Shown: positions 31,794 to 32,896 of the stretch, one piece after another
Position numbering within the stretch: the first letter of the stretch is position 1
Layout: each line of letters starts with the position of its first letter
Assembly: GCA_903922175.1 (NCBI GenBank)
Contig: CAIXSY010000098.1
Span: 1 to 32,896, forward strand
Reading direction: 5' to 3'
DNA: 32,896 nt
From: an uncultured delta proteobacterium
GTDB lineage: Bacteria > Bdellovibrionota_C > UBA2361 > CAIXSY01
Position numbers and translations under genes: made by a program
Notes under the pieces: model-generated
The model's database searches: none
Seen by the model: the letters and a program-made list of their open reading frames with translations, nothing else
Told to the model about the DNA's origin: nothing

Positions 31794-32537
31794 TTAATTA
31801 TCTTTTTCGAGCTTCCAACTTAATGTCACATCAAGCGCTTCATCAGAGGCCAGGCCATTAGCAAGGAAAAACACTATTTCGATGCGCCCGTCGTCACCGG
31901 TGCGCCGATCCATTTGGACTCGGGAGGAAGAGGGGGCACTCTTACCGAATGAGTTGATAATCTTTGCTTCCACCCCCACCGATTCAGCCGCGGCTGCATT
32001 CAACGGAAGGTGGATGATGGCGGTTGCCTCTCCAGTGCCAGCCCGCGATTGGAAGCGATAGGAAAATGCCTTATCGGCGGCAGTCTTATCTTCAATTCCA
32101 CTGCTGAGTGAAAATGATGCTGAAAGCTGCTGTGCTCCATCGGGAAGCGGGCTGACGCAGATCTGGCTCTGATCTTCTGGTGGACTAGGCATCAAGTCGT
32201 AATCAAACACTACGTAATGCTCGCGCCAAATTTTTCGAGGTGTTCCTTGTTCCTTTAAACACACATTTATAACACCTGGCACTGTTTTTAGATGCTCCAA
32301 CATGCGTACATCGCCGGGTCCCACAAGGTCGAGATCCCATTGGACATAGCTAGCCGATCGGGGGCCCTGATTAGCAATATATCCGTGAGGATAGGCAACC
32401 AAGCACACGATCAGCGAGAGGCTCACGACGATTGCCAGCGTAGGAATTACGCATGCGGCCACACGTGGGTCACGCAAGACCTCACGCACCAGAGCTAACC
32501 GGCTCGGTTTGATATTTTTGTGCTGCGCGCGAAACAT
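31794..32537 (-). CDS. Single-pass envelope protein of unknown function, upstream of the CHASE2 fusion
   Basis: This is a 247-residue protein: a short basic cytoplasmic tail (1-28), a membrane segment (about 29-50, ACVIPTLAIVVSLSLIVCLV) and about 190 extracytoplasmic residues. These include a Cys pair (VCLKEQG..., QICVSP) and a beta-rich C-terminal half (SYRFQSRAGTGEATAIIHLPL, GRIEIVFFLANG, VTLSWKLEKD), possibly an Ig-like or sandwich fold. No family is recognised. Its stop is 13 bases before the fusion gene start, so it is first in that operon. It may be the periplasmic partner that presents a signal to CHASE2. It diverges from the Flp-type pilin gene. Confidence 0.72.
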   Translation of the reverse strand: MFRAQHKNIKPSRLALVREVLRDPRVAACVIPTLAIVVSLSLIVCLVAYPHGYIANQGPRSASYVQWDLDLVGPGDVRMLEHLKTVPGVINVCLKEQGTPRKIWREHYVVFDYDLMPSPPEDQSQICVSPLPDGAQQLSASFSLSSGIEDKTAADKAFSYRFQSRAGTGEATAIIHLPLNAAAAESVGVEAKIINSFGKSAPSSSRVQMDRRTGDDGRIEIVFFLANGLASDEALDVTLSWKLEKDN

Positions 32538-32805
32538 GGACTAACCAAAAAGTAGGCAACATTTTAGCTCTTAGACCTTATTTTGCATGTCGGCCTAAGT
32601 GCTGTTTTTCATTAGCAAAGATTGGTAAGTAGAACATTCTTGATTCGGCAATAGGCAAGTAATATTAGCTACTTAACCGCCAATTATGAATTTATAAAAA
32701 ACGCTAAAGTTCTCGAAATACGTGCCGATAATATAGAAGGCACAGAAGTTATAAATCTTTTGTCGCCGGTTTTTCACTCAGGTCTTTGAAAAAGAGGGTT
32801 TTTGT
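32538..32805. other. Divergent promoter region, no gene seen
   Basis: This AT-rich gap lies between the leftward envelope gene and the rightward pilin start. TTGATT (about 32640) with TATTAG 17 bases on is a weak sigma70 candidate for the pilin. No strong repeat or hairpin was noticed. Confidence 0.3.
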
Positions 32806-32896
32806 ATGGCGATACGTCCTTATCCCCTAAACCTCCGCTCCGAGCGTGGCGCGGCCCTCGTTGAGTACAACTCGACCATCTCCATGATCGCCGTAA
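32806..32896 (+). CDS. Flp-type pilin, start only (cut by window edge)
   Basis: The ATG at 32806 follows GAGGG by about eight bases and opens MAIRPYPLNLRSERGAALVEY, then NSTISMIAV at the window end. The RSERGAALVEY motif, with processing after Gly and the conserved Glu at +5, is typical of Flp/Fap (Tad) pilins, which are cleaved by a TadV-type prepilin peptidase. Only 30 codons are visible, so the hydrophobic helix is cut off. A TadE-like pseudopilin or a short-lived ORF cannot be fully excluded. Confidence 0.6.
   Translation, partial: MAIRPYPLNLRSERGAALVEYNSTISMIAV

Overview
The window carries the conjugation machinery of a Gram-negative mobile element (left two thirds, about 0.9-22.9 kb). 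To its right lies a signalling and transport locus built from CHASE2, HD-domain and nucleotide-cyclase parts (about 23.2-32.5 kb). The host is almost certainly Gram-negative: the type IV secretion system has a full envelope-spanning set (TrbF, TrbG, TrbI, TrbL), and many proteins have Sec-type signals. A thrombospondin-3-like/FG-GAP protein, a CHASE2-cyclase with a DW-x-GV tail and a Flp-type pilin start would fit a deltaproteobacterium-like or similar environmental lineage, but that is only a guess. No rRNA, tRNA, replication gene, integrase or transposase was seen, so plasmid versus integrated element cannot be decided.

Layout: (i) 1-540, minus strand, the 5' end of a collagen-like Gly-X-Y protein. 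(ii) 541-919, a gene-free leader with two stem-loops, then ardC (antirestriction). (iii) 1.8-7.2 kb: a small leftward gene with its own terminator, a tandem 13-bp repeat array, a small accessory gene, an oriT-like interval, a VirD2/MOBP-type relaxase, the VirD4 coupling protein and a ribbon-helix-helix-like protein. (iv) 7.2-10.2 kb: a second repeat array, a small ORF, trbB, a membrane SH3 protein, an M23 peptidase and an LPD7-domain protein. (v) 10.3-13.9 kb: a cargo-like interval with an unknown gene, a secreted calcium-binding-type FG-GAP/TSP3 protein and the wreck of a single-stranded-DNA-binding protein gene. (vi) 13.9-21.9 kb, minus strand: trbC-D-E-J-L-F-G-I in canonical order, preceded by the third repeat array. 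(vii) 22.0-22.9 kb, minus strand: a membrane-anchored J-domain protein and a DNA-binding-type protein.

The transfer genes lie in three units, each preceded by nearly the same tandem array of CCCAGGATA repeats. Read on the other strand, each repeat contains YATCCTG, the core of MOBP/VirD2 nick sites. The arrays therefore look like a shared control element, a relaxase-binding element, or both. The relaxase and VirD4 would process and deliver DNA, TrbB/TrbE power the channel, TrbC-TrbI build it, the M23/SH3 pair would open peptidoglycan, and ArdC would protect incoming DNA.

Right part: one operon encodes a CHASE2 membrane sensor with a damaged cyclase domain, an ABC ATPase and a polytopic permease. 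Next come two HD-domain paralogues whose stop codons abut tail to tail. A leftward pair then follows, encoding a single-pass envelope protein and an 875-residue fusion of a third (metal-ligand-depleted) HD paralogue to CHASE2 and a cyclase domain that keeps both metal aspartates. Intact HD enzymes with a dead HD fused to a live-looking cyclase, beside a dead cyclase next to an ABC transporter, suggest an uncharacterised sensory system. The right edge cuts a Flp-type pilin gene.
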